This document shows, in pieces, positions 1-10,715 of a stretch of DNA of 64,000 bases (within the stretch, counting starts at the first letter, position 1; the number at the start of each line of letters is the position of its first letter). This DNA is from Crossaster papposus (Eukaryota; Echinodermata; Asteroidea; Velatida; Solasteridae): the NCBI GenBank assembly GCA_037893245.1, contig JBAIAA010001523.1, positions 19,034-83,033 on the forward strand, given 5' to 3'. The notes beneath the pieces were generated by a model, which saw nothing but the letters and a program-made list of their open reading frames with translations, ran no database searches and was not told where the DNA came from. The position numbers and the translations under genes are program-made.

Positions 1-479
1 ACATTATACAGATTTATCTCTGCAGACCAAGCCACCACCTAAAATCCAATGATACTTCACGCAGCAGAACTGCTTCAGCATCTCCAAAAAAATAACGAAA
101 ACGATGAGAAAAAGTTCTGACTTGTGACAACTCCCATAAACACCCACCCCTTCCCACATAGAATGAGTTCTGATTCACTGCAGCTAACTCTAGAATTGAT
201 CAAAAAAATACAAAAAAATTAACTGATCATTCCTTGAAGTATGCCTGCATAAACCGGTTTCTCTGTGCTATACCTTCTTGCAAAAGCACTCCATTAGAAG
301 TATAATAGCCTCACAGAAAAAGAAAGAAAATTCCACAAAACCCAGTATTACACGTCCTTCACGTTAATGTCCTTCCCAGGTGACCGAGAATCGTTCAAAA
401 AATTAAAAAAACCTTGAGTGACATGTATGATTACGCTGCTTCCCAATAAACACGACTCTAGTCTAGACTCTGATCTAGT
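1..479. other. No gene recognised; AT-rich flank
   Basis: I see no coding signature, repeat array or RNA gene here. Positions 463-487 hold a local duplication of the 14-mer TCTAGTCTAGACTC, immediately outside the MITE that follows. The missing 3' end of the LINE to the right would be expected on this side if the MITE had simply split it, but I could not find its C-terminal zinc-knuckle-like region in the reverse translation. Confidence 0.5.
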
Positions 480-831
480 CTAGACTCTTCAGGAATCAAG
501 TAATTGAACAATAGGAACAGGAACAGGAACAGTTACGAATAATATTGTAGTGCGTAACATGCTGAAATCGGTTTTTGGCAATTATCTCAAAAACCATTGA
601 CGTTTGGATATGAAAATGTATTGTGACCCCCATAATGTGGCCATTGCGCAAATTTTGAGTGGTCGGGCAACCTCCTAGGTCCAACGGTTCTGTAGATACA
701 GTCACGGCGTTAAGGGGGCGTGGCCCAAAAAGGGGTGTGGCCATTTCAGCTATTTCGCCGTCGGTGGCAAATGTGTTACCAACCAAATATTGTTCCTAGA
801 CCTTCAATTAGTGGATTCCTGAAGAGTTTAG
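480..831. mobile_element. MITE-like element with about 40-bp imperfect terminal inverted repeats
   Basis: The left end (CTAGACTCTTCAGGAATC...) and the reverse complement of the right end (CTAAACTCTTCAGGAATC...) match with a few mismatches, and the similarity continues inward through TAATTGA and TAGGAACA. The interior of about 350 bp has no convincing gene. A short open frame on the minus strand (496-786) has no recognisable domain. The target duplication is unclear, so the superfamily is not assigned. It lies next to the truncated LINE 3' end and may mark the breakpoint. Confidence 0.55.
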
Positions 832-867
832 GTCTGTACAATAAAGTGCATACTCAACCACCATGAG

Positions 868-3800
868 CTACTCTAGTATGTCTGTTTTATTAATTTTAAA
901 CAAAAATGAATTGGTACCCAAAATCCGGTGAATTAATCTAAACTGAAACCATCTTAATTTAGTGTCCACAGTGCACGAATATGGGTTGTCAAAAATTAAA
1001 GACCATTTCGAAAAGATGAGGTAAATATTCAATTTGAAGTTCCATTTGTCGATAAATTTCCTATTTACATACTTAGAAGAGACTAAAACTTGATATATTC
1101 TTTGCGACCCCTTTTGGTCCTTTAAAAGGACTTCAAGGTTGAACGGAATGAAAGGGCGATTAATACACGTGTTTTGTTCCAACATAGCATCCTGAAAGGA
1201 CGACTTAATAGCTCTCAACACCCCGTCATACTCTAAGAAATTAGTATGAACATTAAACGTATTTTTAAAATCTTCCAATGAAAGAAAGTTACCGTTCTCA
1301 TATGTTAGATCACATACAAATTGAACTCCCATATTGTCCCAATGTTTATAATGTATACATTTCCCTCCAACCCTAATTTTATCGTTAAACCAACGAGAAC
1401 TCTTTAGTAACTCCACTTTGGTTGTGGGTGTGTGGGTCCGAGTAAAATTGGACCACGAAGTAAACACGTTTATCCAAAAAACGTTACTTGTATAACCCTG
1501 TATACCCACACATTTAGCGGAGCCCCCTTCCAATAAAGACAAACGGGTAGTATTAAAAATATGTTTACACAAAATAAACCATCCTGGGGATTGTGCCTTA
1601 AAAAGTCTACGTAACCAGGTAATTTTTAGCGCATCTATATAGGCCCGTACATCGACCATTCGCAAACCACCATGACCATAATCTTGGAGCATTTGATTTC
1701 TAGCGACACGGTCTTGTCCTTTCCAGATAAATTAAAAAAACATAGTATTTAATTCTTTGATCATGTTACATGGAGGGTCAGGAATGGTTAACACAAGATA
1801 AGTAAGTTTGGACAAAAGCAATGATTTAACAACAGCAATTCTACCGAGAACAGTCAAATGTCTCTTTGACCAGTTAAAAATTTGACTACGTAAGGACAAA
1901 ATAATCTTATTGTAATTTAACGAAACCATAGAATTAAGGTCAGTAGAGAACTCAATACCAAGAATTTTAAAAGTATGCTGAGCCTCAACCCAATTCACAT
2001 TAATCCCTTCACAAAGCTTCTCCTCACTGTCCTTCTTAGAACCAATCCAAATAGCGTACGTTTTCTCAACGTTAACTTTTAATCCAGACATACTAGCGTA
2101 TAAATCAATAATTCTAAAGGCTGCCTGCATTGACTTGTCAGTACCATTCAAAAACAAAACTGTATCATCAGCATACTGGGATAATCGAAATTCATTGCCG
2201 CCAACCTTAATACCCTTAAAATCTGTATCATTGCATACCATCATGGATACAACTTCTGCACACAAAAGGAACAAATATGGGCTTAAACCATCTCCCTGTC
2301 TACACCCTCTCCCAATGTGAAATGATTCTGAAAGAAATCCATTAACTAATACTGAGGAGGCGGATTGGTTATAAAGTACCCTGATCCATTTTTTAACTGA
2401 GGGACCAAAATTAAAACTATCCAGAACCTTAAAAATAAAATCATGTGAAATAGAATCAAAGGCTTTTTCAAAGTCGATGGAGAGTAATAAACCAGGGATG
2501 TTATTGGACTCGGTAACGTTCAATAAATCACACATCAACCGAATATTTTCCCCAATAAAACGATCTGCCATAAATCCCTTTTGTCTTTCATGAATAATGT
2601 GCGGGAGACATGATTTAACTCTCTCTGCAATACAGGCAGACGCAATTTTATACGAGGTATTTAGAAGCGATATAAGACGCCAGTGTTTTAAATACTGTCG
2701 AGGCTTATCCCCTTTTGGCAGGAGAGTTATTATCCCGTATCTCTGAGTAACCGAAAGTTGACCTGAAACATATGCACCGTTTAGTGAACGTAGGAGATAC
2801 CATGACAAATCTGAGGCAAAACAATTATAAAATTCAAAACTAAAACCGTCCGAACCTGGGGACTTTCCATTCTTCGCCTTTTTTAACAAATGTATAAGGT
2901 CTTCATGGGATAAAGGACCCTCAATACGGTCCCGCATATTATCAGAAAGGATACTCTTATTAGCTGTAGCGAAAATCAAATTCAAATCAATATTATCTTC
3001 AACTTTACGGGTAGAGTAAAGATTCTGATAAAATCTCTGAGCCTCTTGTACGATTTCTTTGGAACTTGTAAATCTACAATTAGCATCATTAATAACACAC
3101 TTAATCGATTTATTAACAAAATTACGTTTGTCCAAGTTTAAAAAGTACTTAGAAGGTTTTTCCCCATTCTCCATCCAACGAGTCTTAGATCTAATTAAAA
3201 AAACCTCCATTTCTCTTTTCCGGAGGTCCACAAGGTCGGCCTGCATAGCATTTAAACAATCAACCGATTCAAGATCCCCTTGTGAAACTTTATTGGACAA
3301 AATACTTATCTCTTTCTCAAGCTTGCACTCTGTTTTTCTGGTTTCTTTCTTCTTCCAGACAGAATAAGAAATAGATTTCGATCTTATTTTCATTAATAAC
3401 ATTTCGAAAAAAACTTGGTCATTTATAACAAAGTAAATATCTCGAGGATGCATATTTCTCAAGTTGGAGGGTAAATAAGGAAAAACGGCGTATTCTTCTA
3501 CCAACTCCCAAATAGTATCCTTAACTAATTTGGAGTATGTTTTATCTACCAGCAACGAATTATTAAACTTCCAATAACCTTTTCCATGTTTCATGTTACT
3601 AAAATCAAATGTAATATCAATAAGAGAGTGATCCGTTCTATACCCTGGCTTGATGTCACAGTTAATTATTTTAGAGTTTAATTCCGAAGAAATTAGAAAA
3701 TAATCCAACCTGGATTGTTTCAAGGTTTGATGTTGTCTCCAGGTGTATCTACGACAGTCTGGATTATGTGTTCGCCAAACATCCACTAAATCAAGGTCGT

Positions 3801-4323
3801 TACATATACTCAACACTTTATTTCTTGCCAAAGGATTGTTCAAATTAATATAATTTACACAATCAACAATTTAATTTAAAATCAAATTCCAGTCACCACA
3901 CAAAATAGCATGAGTATTATCCAAATCGTTCAAAGTAGTACAGATTTCTTCGTAAAAACCAGGGTCATCGTTATTTGGACCATACAGGTTGACTAGAGTA
4001 ATTCTATACTCCCCAATTTCCAAGTCGATAATTAACAAGTTGCCATTGTCGTCATTTTTAACACTATTAACTTTATACTCAAAATTATTATTAAAAAGAA
4101 TAGCAACTCCCCTAGAATTACTTCTAAAAGAACTGAAGAAGCATTCCAAGCCCCATTCGCTTCTAACAAGATGGTCCGTGTCCTTATCAAAATGAACATC
4201 TTGTAGACAGTAAACCGAGTAATTTGTGTTTCTAAGAAAGTGTAAGACATCTTTTCTTTTAGCGAAATTGCCCAGCCCTCGACAATTCATCGAGGCTATT
4301 AAAAACTGACTATTATCCATCAC
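868..4323 (-). pseudogene. LINE ORF2: APE endonuclease + reverse transcriptase (L1/Tx1-like), two in-frame stops
   Basis: This would encode the LINE replication protein: an APE-type endonuclease nicks the target and the RT primes from it. Reading leftwards from the ATG at 4323, the endonuclease starts with MNCRGLGN, LQDVHF and GDWN, and ends with the TDHS motif near 3630. The RT palm has IDFEKAFD and YADDTVLF (about 2140-2480). The C-terminal FIWKG and GGL motifs lie near 1670-1730. Two TAA stops, at 3871-3873 and 1732-1734, interrupt one continuous frame; both flanks read on without a shift, so each is a nonsense change. LQD in place of LQE is, from memory, common in Tx1-group elements. The frame ends at 868, before the usual C-terminal Cys/His region, so the 3' end is truncated. 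Family assignment is by motif only. Confidence 0.88.
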
Positions 4324-4805
4324 TGTAACATTTATATCGTAAAAGAAAAACGAATATTGTTACGTCCATCACATACATAATATATCTTTTTACATGCAAA
4401 TTACACAGTGAGCCACGAATTTGAATTAAAAACTCGGTGGTTAGGCTACCCCGGATTTTTGCATAGAACCCACCCTCCCCAAAAAACCACACACCGTTGC
4501 ATACCGCAAAAAAAAATAAAAAATAGAAAACTTCCCCCCCAAAAAAATCTCCCTATTTTATACCCCCACAAACAAATCTTATAGGTCGACAAATAACCCG
4601 CAAAAAAAAGTATTGTTGGGAGGAAACATAATATTATTCCAACACCAATGAGCTCCTTTTCTCGCAAAGAGAAAAGAAAAAAAGAAAGGAAAAAAAGAAG
4701 TACCGCAATCGCTCGTAAATACAGGATAACAAAATCTTGTTTAATTGAGGATACAGTATTTTGCGGGGATAAACCCCACAAAAATAGAAATCATAATTCA
4801 GTTAT
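4324..4805 (-). other. LINE ORF1-ORF2 spacer
   Basis: This is about 480 bp between the two LINE reading frames and is rich in A and T homopolymers. It contains a 111-codon hydrophobic frame on the minus strand (4446-4781). I treat that frame as chance because it is built from low-complexity runs and matches no LINE protein. Confidence 0.5.
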
Positions 4806-5568
4806 TCATTTCGAAACTAGGTTAAAGGCCTCACCGTTGTTCGCTCTCCGCTTTCCAGCAAAGAACCTCAGCTTTGTTCCTTTATCGTATAATGCCTTTA
4901 CCTCAGTTTTCCATCGTTTCTTCTCTTGCCAATCCCGCAAAGTGAGGTCATCCAGGATGAAAAGTTGCAACCCCTCCAAGGCTCGACGCCATTCCTTCAT
5001 CACTCTCACTTTGTCGGGGTAGAACTGAAGCTTGACCAGGATATGGGCTGGTCGACCGTTCTTATCTCGTCCGTCCCTGTGAGCACGCTCAATACGCGGG
5101 GGGCTTGAATCCCAGCCGAACATGGAACTGAAAATATTCGAAATTTTCTCTACACAGTTTTCGTTCTCCGATCGGGACGCTCCCACCACGCGGAAGTTGT
5201 TTCGTCTGGCGAGCCTTTCCTGCTTGTTAATATCTTCACCCTGCTTGGACAGTAGGATATTCACGGCCGACAGATCCTTTTCGAGGGAACTAAAGGACTT
5301 CTCAAGGCTCGTTTTTGCCTTCACTAAATTGACGATTCTTTCGCTGTTAAATTCTATTGACGCAGCCAACCTAACCTCGAGTTGCTGCTGGCCATCCACT
5401 AGCTTGGAGAGGGTAAACCGGACGAAGGTCTCAAACTCCCCACAATGGTCGTCCCTTTTTTTCACCAGCGGTGTCACTTCCCTCGTTTTCCGAGGCGGTT
5501 GGGTGCAGGGTGGCTGAGCCCGCCCCACGACCGGGTCTAGTCTTCCCTCCTCGTTGCTTCGGTGGCAT
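4806..5568 (-). pseudogene. LINE ORF1: coiled-coil RNA-binding (L1 ORF1p/Transposase_22-like) protein, frameshifted
   Basis: ORF1p-type proteins coat LINE RNA and act as chaperones. The body of the frame has a long heptad-like region (about 5150-5430) followed by the signature RIERAHRDG and a basic C-terminus, as in L1 ORF1p RRM plus C-terminal domains. The best start is the ATG at 5568-5566, which begins MPPKQRGGK, a typical basic LINE ORF1 N-terminus. That start is in a different frame from the body. The switch falls at or near a seven-base T run at 5456-5462, suggesting a one-base slip, either real decay or an assembly error. It ends in TAA at 4806, about 480 bp before ORF2. Confidence 0.8.
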
Positions 5569-6637
5569 GGCCTGATCGTGCGGACAGGGAGTATTATGGT
5601 TGAGCGATTGCGTACAATAGATTAATGTATGCGGAGCTCTGTTGGTGCACGTCCTTCCTGATCCTCTACGGCGTCATTGTTCTTACACGTCCGCCAAAGG
5701 CGAACATTTTTCGAGTACGAGTGTATGCCTTTTACCTTATCCTGAAACTTGGTCAAACACAAGTTTGTTGTTTATTCATATCCGCATCGCACACACACCT
5801 CACGACATGAACAAGATGGCTGTCCACACGTTCAAACGATACCTGTCCCGAAAGGATGTCCTAGAAAGCCACCACCTTTCCTTGGATGATTTCGGTTTTA
5901 CACACCTAATGTACTTCTACTTTCTTCAAGAAACAGTGCATTTTCCCGTTTTATGGCGTACAAGTGGCGATCAAGTATGGTACTCATCTCTATTTGAACA
6001 TCTCTATTTGAAAAGTCCTATGATATAATTCGGTTTGGCTGGTCATTTGCATTTATATCTTGGGGTGTCACACAGTTTGCTCGTTCACTTTGGAGGCGCC
6101 CGCCCAAGGTGTCATGTTCATCTTGCAGCCGCTGAGGGCGCCTTTCCGGTTGGACCTCGATGTGAAGACAGGCTGTCTTGTTCTTATTAATTATTATTAT
6201 TTGTTTCTGTTGATACAACCAAAACACGCGATCATGGTGATGAAAACGCTATTCGTTAAATTCACCGATATTCGTTAAATTCGACACTTTATCTGTGTAC
6301 AATCTCAATAAATATCATTTGTGTGCTCTGATGTATAATTTGAAAACAAAATACACTGCCTCTGAATATATAATTGTTCTTTGCAAGGAACGCTGATATA
6401 TTCATAACAACACTAGGTCTTAAAATAAGCTTCATCTTAATAAAGTTATAACATCTCTACACCTCTCAACCGTTAGGCACTAAGGACCCGTTTTTGTGGA
6501 ACAACATTTAATCTTCTTGCCCAATGATGTCTATTAGAGCGTGTACACAATATTAAAAAGAAAATTGTTGTTGTCAATGTGAATTGTGATTAAGAGCAAA
6601 TTATTATTATTTTGTGGAATTAAGTTATTATTAACAC
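5569..6637. other. Unassigned region between LINE and Penelope-like element
   Basis: The first part (to about 5640) may be LINE 5' UTR. A plus-strand frame at 5642-6028 (ATG at 5807) has no recognisable domain. The rest is AT-rich and holds nothing I can name. Confidence 0.4.
6625..6637. repeat. 13-bp direct repeat, left target-site duplication of the Penelope-like element
   Basis: TTATTATTAACAC occurs here and again at 9079-9091, bracketing the element. PLEs make target duplications of variable length, so this is the likely TSD. The sequence is AT-rich, so a chance match is not excluded. Confidence 0.55.
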
Positions 6638-6693
6638 GAATAAGATTAATACTGCTGCAAACTGCTTACTGGCTGGAATGACCTGAAATATAC

Positions 6694-6801
6694 AAATCAA
6701 ATAAGTTAAGAGGGCCTAATATTTCGATCTTAACAAGATCTTCTTCAGAGACTAAATGACTGTGTACAAGAAACAAACATATATAGGGCAAAATACAGCA
6801 T
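6694..6801 (-). repeat. PLE terminal repeat, inverted left copy (with hammerhead-like core)
   Basis: This is the reverse complement of 8973-9080 over 108 bp, with only isolated mismatches. It contains the same CTGAAGA / GAAA core in reverse (about 6722-6748). The outer edge is where similarity stops, after AAATCAAATAAG. Confidence 0.85.
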
Positions 6802-6802
6802 C

Positions 6803-8614
6803 AAGCCAGCTGATAAAGGCTCAGCCGTGGTCATCATGGATCGTCAGCAGTACATCGACGAGGCCCACCGTCAGTTGGACAACCGTACTAACTATATCTG
6901 CCTTGACTCTGACCCTACAGGTACATTCTCTCGAGAGATACAGCAGTTGCTTGATGACATGCGATCACGTGACCAACTGTCAAAGAAAGCTCACAAATTT
7001 CTTTCACCCACCGACTGTAGAACTGCCAGGTTTTATCTTCTCCCCAAGATTCACAAGACTGGTAACCCTGGTAGGCCTATCGTCTCGGGTAATGGCTCAC
7101 CCACTGAACACATCTCCCTGTTTATTGACAGTTTTCTTAAACCCCTTGTCCATAGGATTCCATCATACATCCATGATTTCCTGCGCAAGCTCGAAGGAAT
7201 CAAGGACCAGATTCCCAGAACGGCCATCATTGGGACCTTTGACGTCTCATCCTTGTACACTAACATACCACACGAAGAAGGTATTCGTGCTTGTTCCATA
7301 ACCCTAGCTAGGGCAGGACACACGACCCCTCCCATAAGTGACATTCGCGCCCTCATGAAACTTGTACTAACGAAGAATAATTTTTCCTTCCTAGATAAGC
7401 ACTATCTACAGGTACATGGCACTGCAATGGGTACTCGTATGGCACCCTCCTTTGCATGCCTCTTTTTGGGTGACCTCGAGGAACGCATGCTTGCCTTAGC
7501 ACCGTGCCGTCCCTGGATCTGGTGGAGATACATTGATGATGTATTTTTCATCTGGACCAGTGATGAGGACAGTCTGCTGACTTTCACTAATCACATGAAT
7601 TCCTTCCACAGGACCATCAAGTTCACATCAGAGTACTCACATCATCAGGCCCACTTCCTGGATGTCACCATCCGCAAGGAGGACAACTTAATAACCACTG
7701 ATCTGTATTCTAAACCCACAGACACACACCAGTATCTCCACTCCTCCAGCTGTCACCCTAGGCATTGCAAGACTGGTATAGCATTTAGTCAGGCCCTCAG
7801 ACTCAAAAGGATTTGTTCAAACGACTATGATTTCTCCCGCCATTCACAGATACTGAAGAACAATATGGTTGCCAGGGGTCACAGTTCCCGCCAAGTTCAA
7901 CGTGCCATTGCCAGAGCCAAAGCCGTACCTAGAAATTTGGCTCTAAAGGTAAAGGCCTCCCAGGCTAATGCCAAACCCATGATCCCCCTGGTGACTACCT
8001 TTCACCCCAGTCTCCCTTCCCTTCGCAAAATCACTAACGACAGCCATCACATTCTCCACACTTCAGATCGCCTTGTCCGGGCCATCCCCGACAGCCCTGT
8101 ATTGGCCTATAGACGCCCTCAAAATCTACGAGACCTCATTGTTCGAGCCGAAGTTCCCAGCTTGGATGCATCTCCCCCCATCCAGAACGGAACTTTCAAG
8201 TGCAATTCTAGATGTGTGGTCTGCCAGATCCACATTCAGGAGTCTGACTCCTTTTCTGGCCACTCTTCTGGTACTACTCATAGAATTATTGGTAACATCG
8301 CTTGCAGTACATCTAATGTCATATATCTCATCTCTTGCAGGTTTTGTGGAGTTCAGTATGTCAGAGAGACCAAAAATGCCCTAAAAAAGCGTTTCTACGG
8401 TCATCGATCGACTGTCAACACCAAGAAACTGGATACCCCTGTAGGACATCACTTTAACCAGCCTAACCATTGCATTTCTGATATGATTCTTCAGGGCATA
8501 GAATCACTTGGCCACCGGAAAGACTCAGTCCGCCTCAGCCGGGATAAAGTGTGGATGAATCGTCTTCGGACTATTCAACCACATGGGCTTAACATCCAAC
8601 TAGGAAATGATTAA
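6803..8614 (+). CDS. Penelope-like RT + GIY-YIG endonuclease protein, N-terminally truncated
   Basis: This protein would nick target DNA with its GIY-YIG nuclease and copy the element RNA with a telomerase-related RT. The open frame is about 600 codons without a stop. It begins in frame with KPADKGSAVVIM directly after the inverted repeat, so no native start is present; the first ATG is at 6836. RT motifs follow: FYLLPKIHK, RPIVSG, YTNIPHEEG, GTAMGTRMAPSFA and the catalytic WRYIDDVFF near 7530. The C-terminal part has Cys-pairs (CNSRCVVC) and the nuclease VIYLISC-QYVRET-H. The conserved glycine of the YIG half is replaced by arginine (YVRET rather than YVGET), which may disable cleavage. Truncation makes it unlikely to be active. 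Confidence 0.85.
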   Translation, partial: KPADKGSAVVIMDRQQYIDEAHRQLDNRTNYICLDSDPTGTFSREIQQLLDDMRSRDQLSKKAHKFLSPTDCRTARFYLLPKIHKTGNPGRPIVSGNGSPTEHISLFIDSFLKPLVHRIPSYIHDFLRKLEGIKDQIPRTAIIGTFDVSSLYTNIPHEEGIRACSITLARAGHTTPPISDIRALMKLVLTKNNFSFLDKHYLQVHGTAMGTRMAPSFACLFLGDLEERMLALAPCRPWIWWRYIDDVFFIWTSDEDSLLTFTNHMNSFHRTIKFTSEYSHHQAHFLDVTIRKEDNLITTDLYSKPTDTHQYLHSSSCHPRHCKTGIAFSQALRLKRICSNDYDFSRHSQILKNNMVARGHSSRQVQRAIARAKAVPRNLALKVKASQANAKPMIPLVTTFHPSLPSLRKITNDSHHILHTSDRLVRAIPDSPVLAYRRPQNLRDLIVRAEVPSLDASPPIQNGTFKCNSRCVVCQIHIQESDSFSGHSSGTTHRIIGNIACSTSNVIYLISCRFCGVQYVRETKNALKKRFYGHRSTVNTKKLDTPVGHHFNQPNHCISDMILQGIESLGHRKDSVRLSRDKVWMNRLRTIQPHGLNIQLGND

Positions 8615-8972
8615 CTTCACTTTTTTTTCTCCATTTGTCATCTGTTTCAGATTCATTCCTTGCCAGAATTTTGTTTTTGTTTGTTCTTACTCCTCTGGTT
8701 TTCCTCAACCCCCACCTCCTCGTTACTCCTATTCATACTTCTTTGTTAGTTCTTCCCTTTGATCTCCACCCTGGACCCCTTTCCTTGTGGCTTTACCCCT
8801 TCTGTTTTTGTTCCTACCCCGCCTTTGATCCTACCCACACTTACCTCACCCTTTAATCCCTCAGCCTTGATCCTACCCACACTTACCTCACCCTTTAATC
8901 CCTCAGCCTAATCCTCCTTTTGTTGTTTGTTCCATTAAACTCTGTGCTTTTTCAGCGTCAATGATGTGCATC
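8615..8972 (+). other. PLE 3' untranslated region with 41-bp tandem duplication
   Basis: This is a C/T-rich non-coding stretch. The segment starting TTGATCCTACCCACACTTAC and ending CCTCAGCC occurs twice back to back (about 8829-8909). No other feature is seen. Confidence 0.6.
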
Positions 8973-9080
8973 ATGCTGTATTTTGCCCTATATATGTTTG
9001 TTTCTTGTACACAGTCATTTAGTCTCTGAAGAAGATCTTGTTAAGATCGAAATATTAGGCCCTCTTAACTTATTTGATTT
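8973..9080 (+). repeat. PLE terminal repeat, right copy
   Basis: This is the partner of the inverted copy at 6694-6801. Its outer two bases overlap the proposed target duplication. It contains the hammerhead-like core annotated separately. Confidence 0.85.
9022..9060 (+). ncRNA. Hammerhead-ribozyme-like motif in PLE terminal repeat (candidate)
   Basis: PLE terminal repeats are known to carry minimal hammerhead ribozymes. Here CTGAAGA (9026-9032) fits the CUGANGA box. It is followed by A, then a perfect stem II GATCTT-GTT-AAGATC (9034-9048), then GAAA (9049-9052). GTCT before the box can pair with AGGC after it as a short stem I. The extra A between box and stem II, and the very short stem III, depart from the textbook fold. 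Confidence 0.5.
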
Positions 9081-9211
9081 ATTATTAACACATTAAAAGT
9101 TAAGGATGTGATTTATTAATATTTATTAGGTCATGAATTCATGAAATTAATGTATTCATATGTATTGTTTTGTTATTATTATCTACCTGGTTAATCATGA
9201 CTTGTATAATT

Positions 9212-9403
9212 GGCTTTTTCACAAGTTGCGAAAAAGCCTTTGTTTTTGTTCAGATTTTTTTTGCTTTTTCGCAATTTTGCGAAAAAGCCTTTGTTTTGGT
9301 TCTGATTTTTGGCTTTTTCGCAATTTTGCGAAAAAGCCTTTGTTTTTGTTGTGATTTTTTTGCTTTTTCGCAATTTGCGAAAAAGCCTTTGTTTTTGTTC
9401 TGA
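9212..9403. repeat. Cluster of four palindromic hairpin repeats (GGCTTTTTCGC...GCGAAAAAGCC)
   Basis: There are four copies of a 27-28 bp palindrome whose arms are GGCTTTTTCGC and GCGAAAAAGCC. They are separated by T-rich linkers containing TTTGTTTTTGTTCTGATTTT. The linkers are near-identical to one another. Related clusters occur at seven other places in the window, always beside the 5' edge of a Helitron-like unit. Confidence 0.9.
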
Positions 9404-9437
9404 TTTATTTTTTCTTCTACTTTTTTCTTTTCTTTCA

Positions 9438-10715
9438 GTAACCTAAACCCCATAGACTTTGTACACGTTTTTTCTGCCCGTCACTTTTAATAGAAAACAA
9501 AGTCGTATTTACATAAAACTTAACCCAGGTGAAGGCCATATAGTGAACTCGTGTCTCGCAGACAGACGTCATGATGACGTCATCTTAAAGGTGCAATTGA
9601 TTTAATCTTTAAAAATCAATAAAAAATCAACCGCAAGAGACTAAAACTTGATGTTTGTGGCAATAGAAATAATAATTCATGATCTTTATTTTATCTCGTG
9701 TGCGTAAAATCACGTGACCCTTCCTTCCGGTCTAAACCGGAAGTGCCTCATAATTTGAAAGTGAAATATGATATGAACTTACTTTCAACGATGTTAGTGT
9801 CTGGCTAGAATAAACTTTTCCAAAAAAATCGGCGACGTCATAACATGTTATAGCGCCCTCTAGCGGCAGGTTGAAAAATGATTAAAATGAATAATCTGTT
9901 GATGTGTGTGGCGAAGTTTGCTGAAACCACTTTATAACCAGTGTATATAATCAGCTTCATGCTTAGACCATATTGGGAAGGAGAAATATTTATGACGTCG
10001 CCAAACCGGAAGATACAATCAAACCGGAAGTTACAATGAAAAATACTTTAAACCTTAACAAAATCGCTTACAAATCAACCGCGATAGATATAATCCAGAT
10101 GTTTGCTTGCTTCAAATAGCTAAGTTAAGACAGCTCTCGGGATTTCTGTTAATTACGTCACGATGACGTCACCAAGTGTCACATTACAAGCAACCAAATA
10201 TTTCTAGATTTAATCTTTGAACATCAATATAAAATCAACTGTAAGAGATCTAATTTAGATTGTTAAGGGAATTGATAGATTAATCCATGGTCTTTATAAT
10301 TTGTTTTACATGCAAAAAGACCTGACCCTTCCTTCCGGTCCAAACCGGAAGTGCATTATAATTTAAAAGTTGAAAACGATGTGAACTTACTTTCAACGAT
10401 GTTAGGCGCTGGCTAGGTTGTAAGTAACAACAAAGTCAACGGTGACTTCATAAAATGTTATAGCGCCCTCTAGCGCCATGTTGACAAATGTTTCATCATA
10501 TTACGATTATATTTAAATTATTACATTTTAAGACCTTTAAGCCATATCTCAGCAACAGAACGTGCTAACATAACACATCTGTTTGTATTGTTAGGTGATG
10601 GATAGTTGCACAAATAATTCACAAACGTGTGACGTCATCGTTTTAATCAGTTTGAATTCATTTTAATCTGTTTTGATGGTATAAAAGTTCAATTTTTGAA
10701 AAAATTTAATCTAAA
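9438..10715 (+). mobile_element. Helitron-like nonautonomous unit, 3'-truncated
   Basis: It starts with the shared GTAACCTAAACCCCATAGAC edge after a pyrimidine tract. It holds two modules, each with an ETS-type CCGGAAGT pair, TGACGTCA sites and a CTCF-like site (9852 and 10462). Its own hairpin/CTAG end is missing. Instead, an opposite-strand unit abuts at 10716. No protein is encoded. Confidence 0.75.

Larger units (their letters stand above)
6638..9078 (+). mobile_element. Penelope-like retroelement, 5'-truncated, with inverted terminal copy
   Basis: The element carries an RT plus GIY-YIG protein and is flanked by an exact-length 108-bp inverted repeat (6694-6801 and 8973-9080, nearly identical). 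The left inverted copy is joined directly to the coding frame at 6801/6802, so the 5' part of the element is missing. This matches the known tendency of PLE copies to be 5'-truncated with a second terminal repeat attached in direct or inverted orientation. The 3' UTR is pyrimidine-rich and includes a 41-bp tandem duplication (about 8829-8909). Confidence 0.85.

Noticed and set aside
4446..4781. 111-codon hydrophobic frame on the minus strand between LINE ORF1 and ORF2
   Set aside because: It is made of A/T homopolymer runs, lacks a known LINE counterpart and lies in the usual spacer.
5642..6028. 128-codon plus-strand frame downstream of the LINE
   Set aside because: No recognisable domain, and composition is like the flanks. 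It is kept only as unassigned sequence.
9212..9403. Regular palindromes with spacers resembling a CRISPR array (also at 16850, 24386 and 30777)
   Set aside because: The spacers are near-identical T-rich sequence rather than diverse, there are no cas genes, and the context is clearly eukaryotic transposon DNA.
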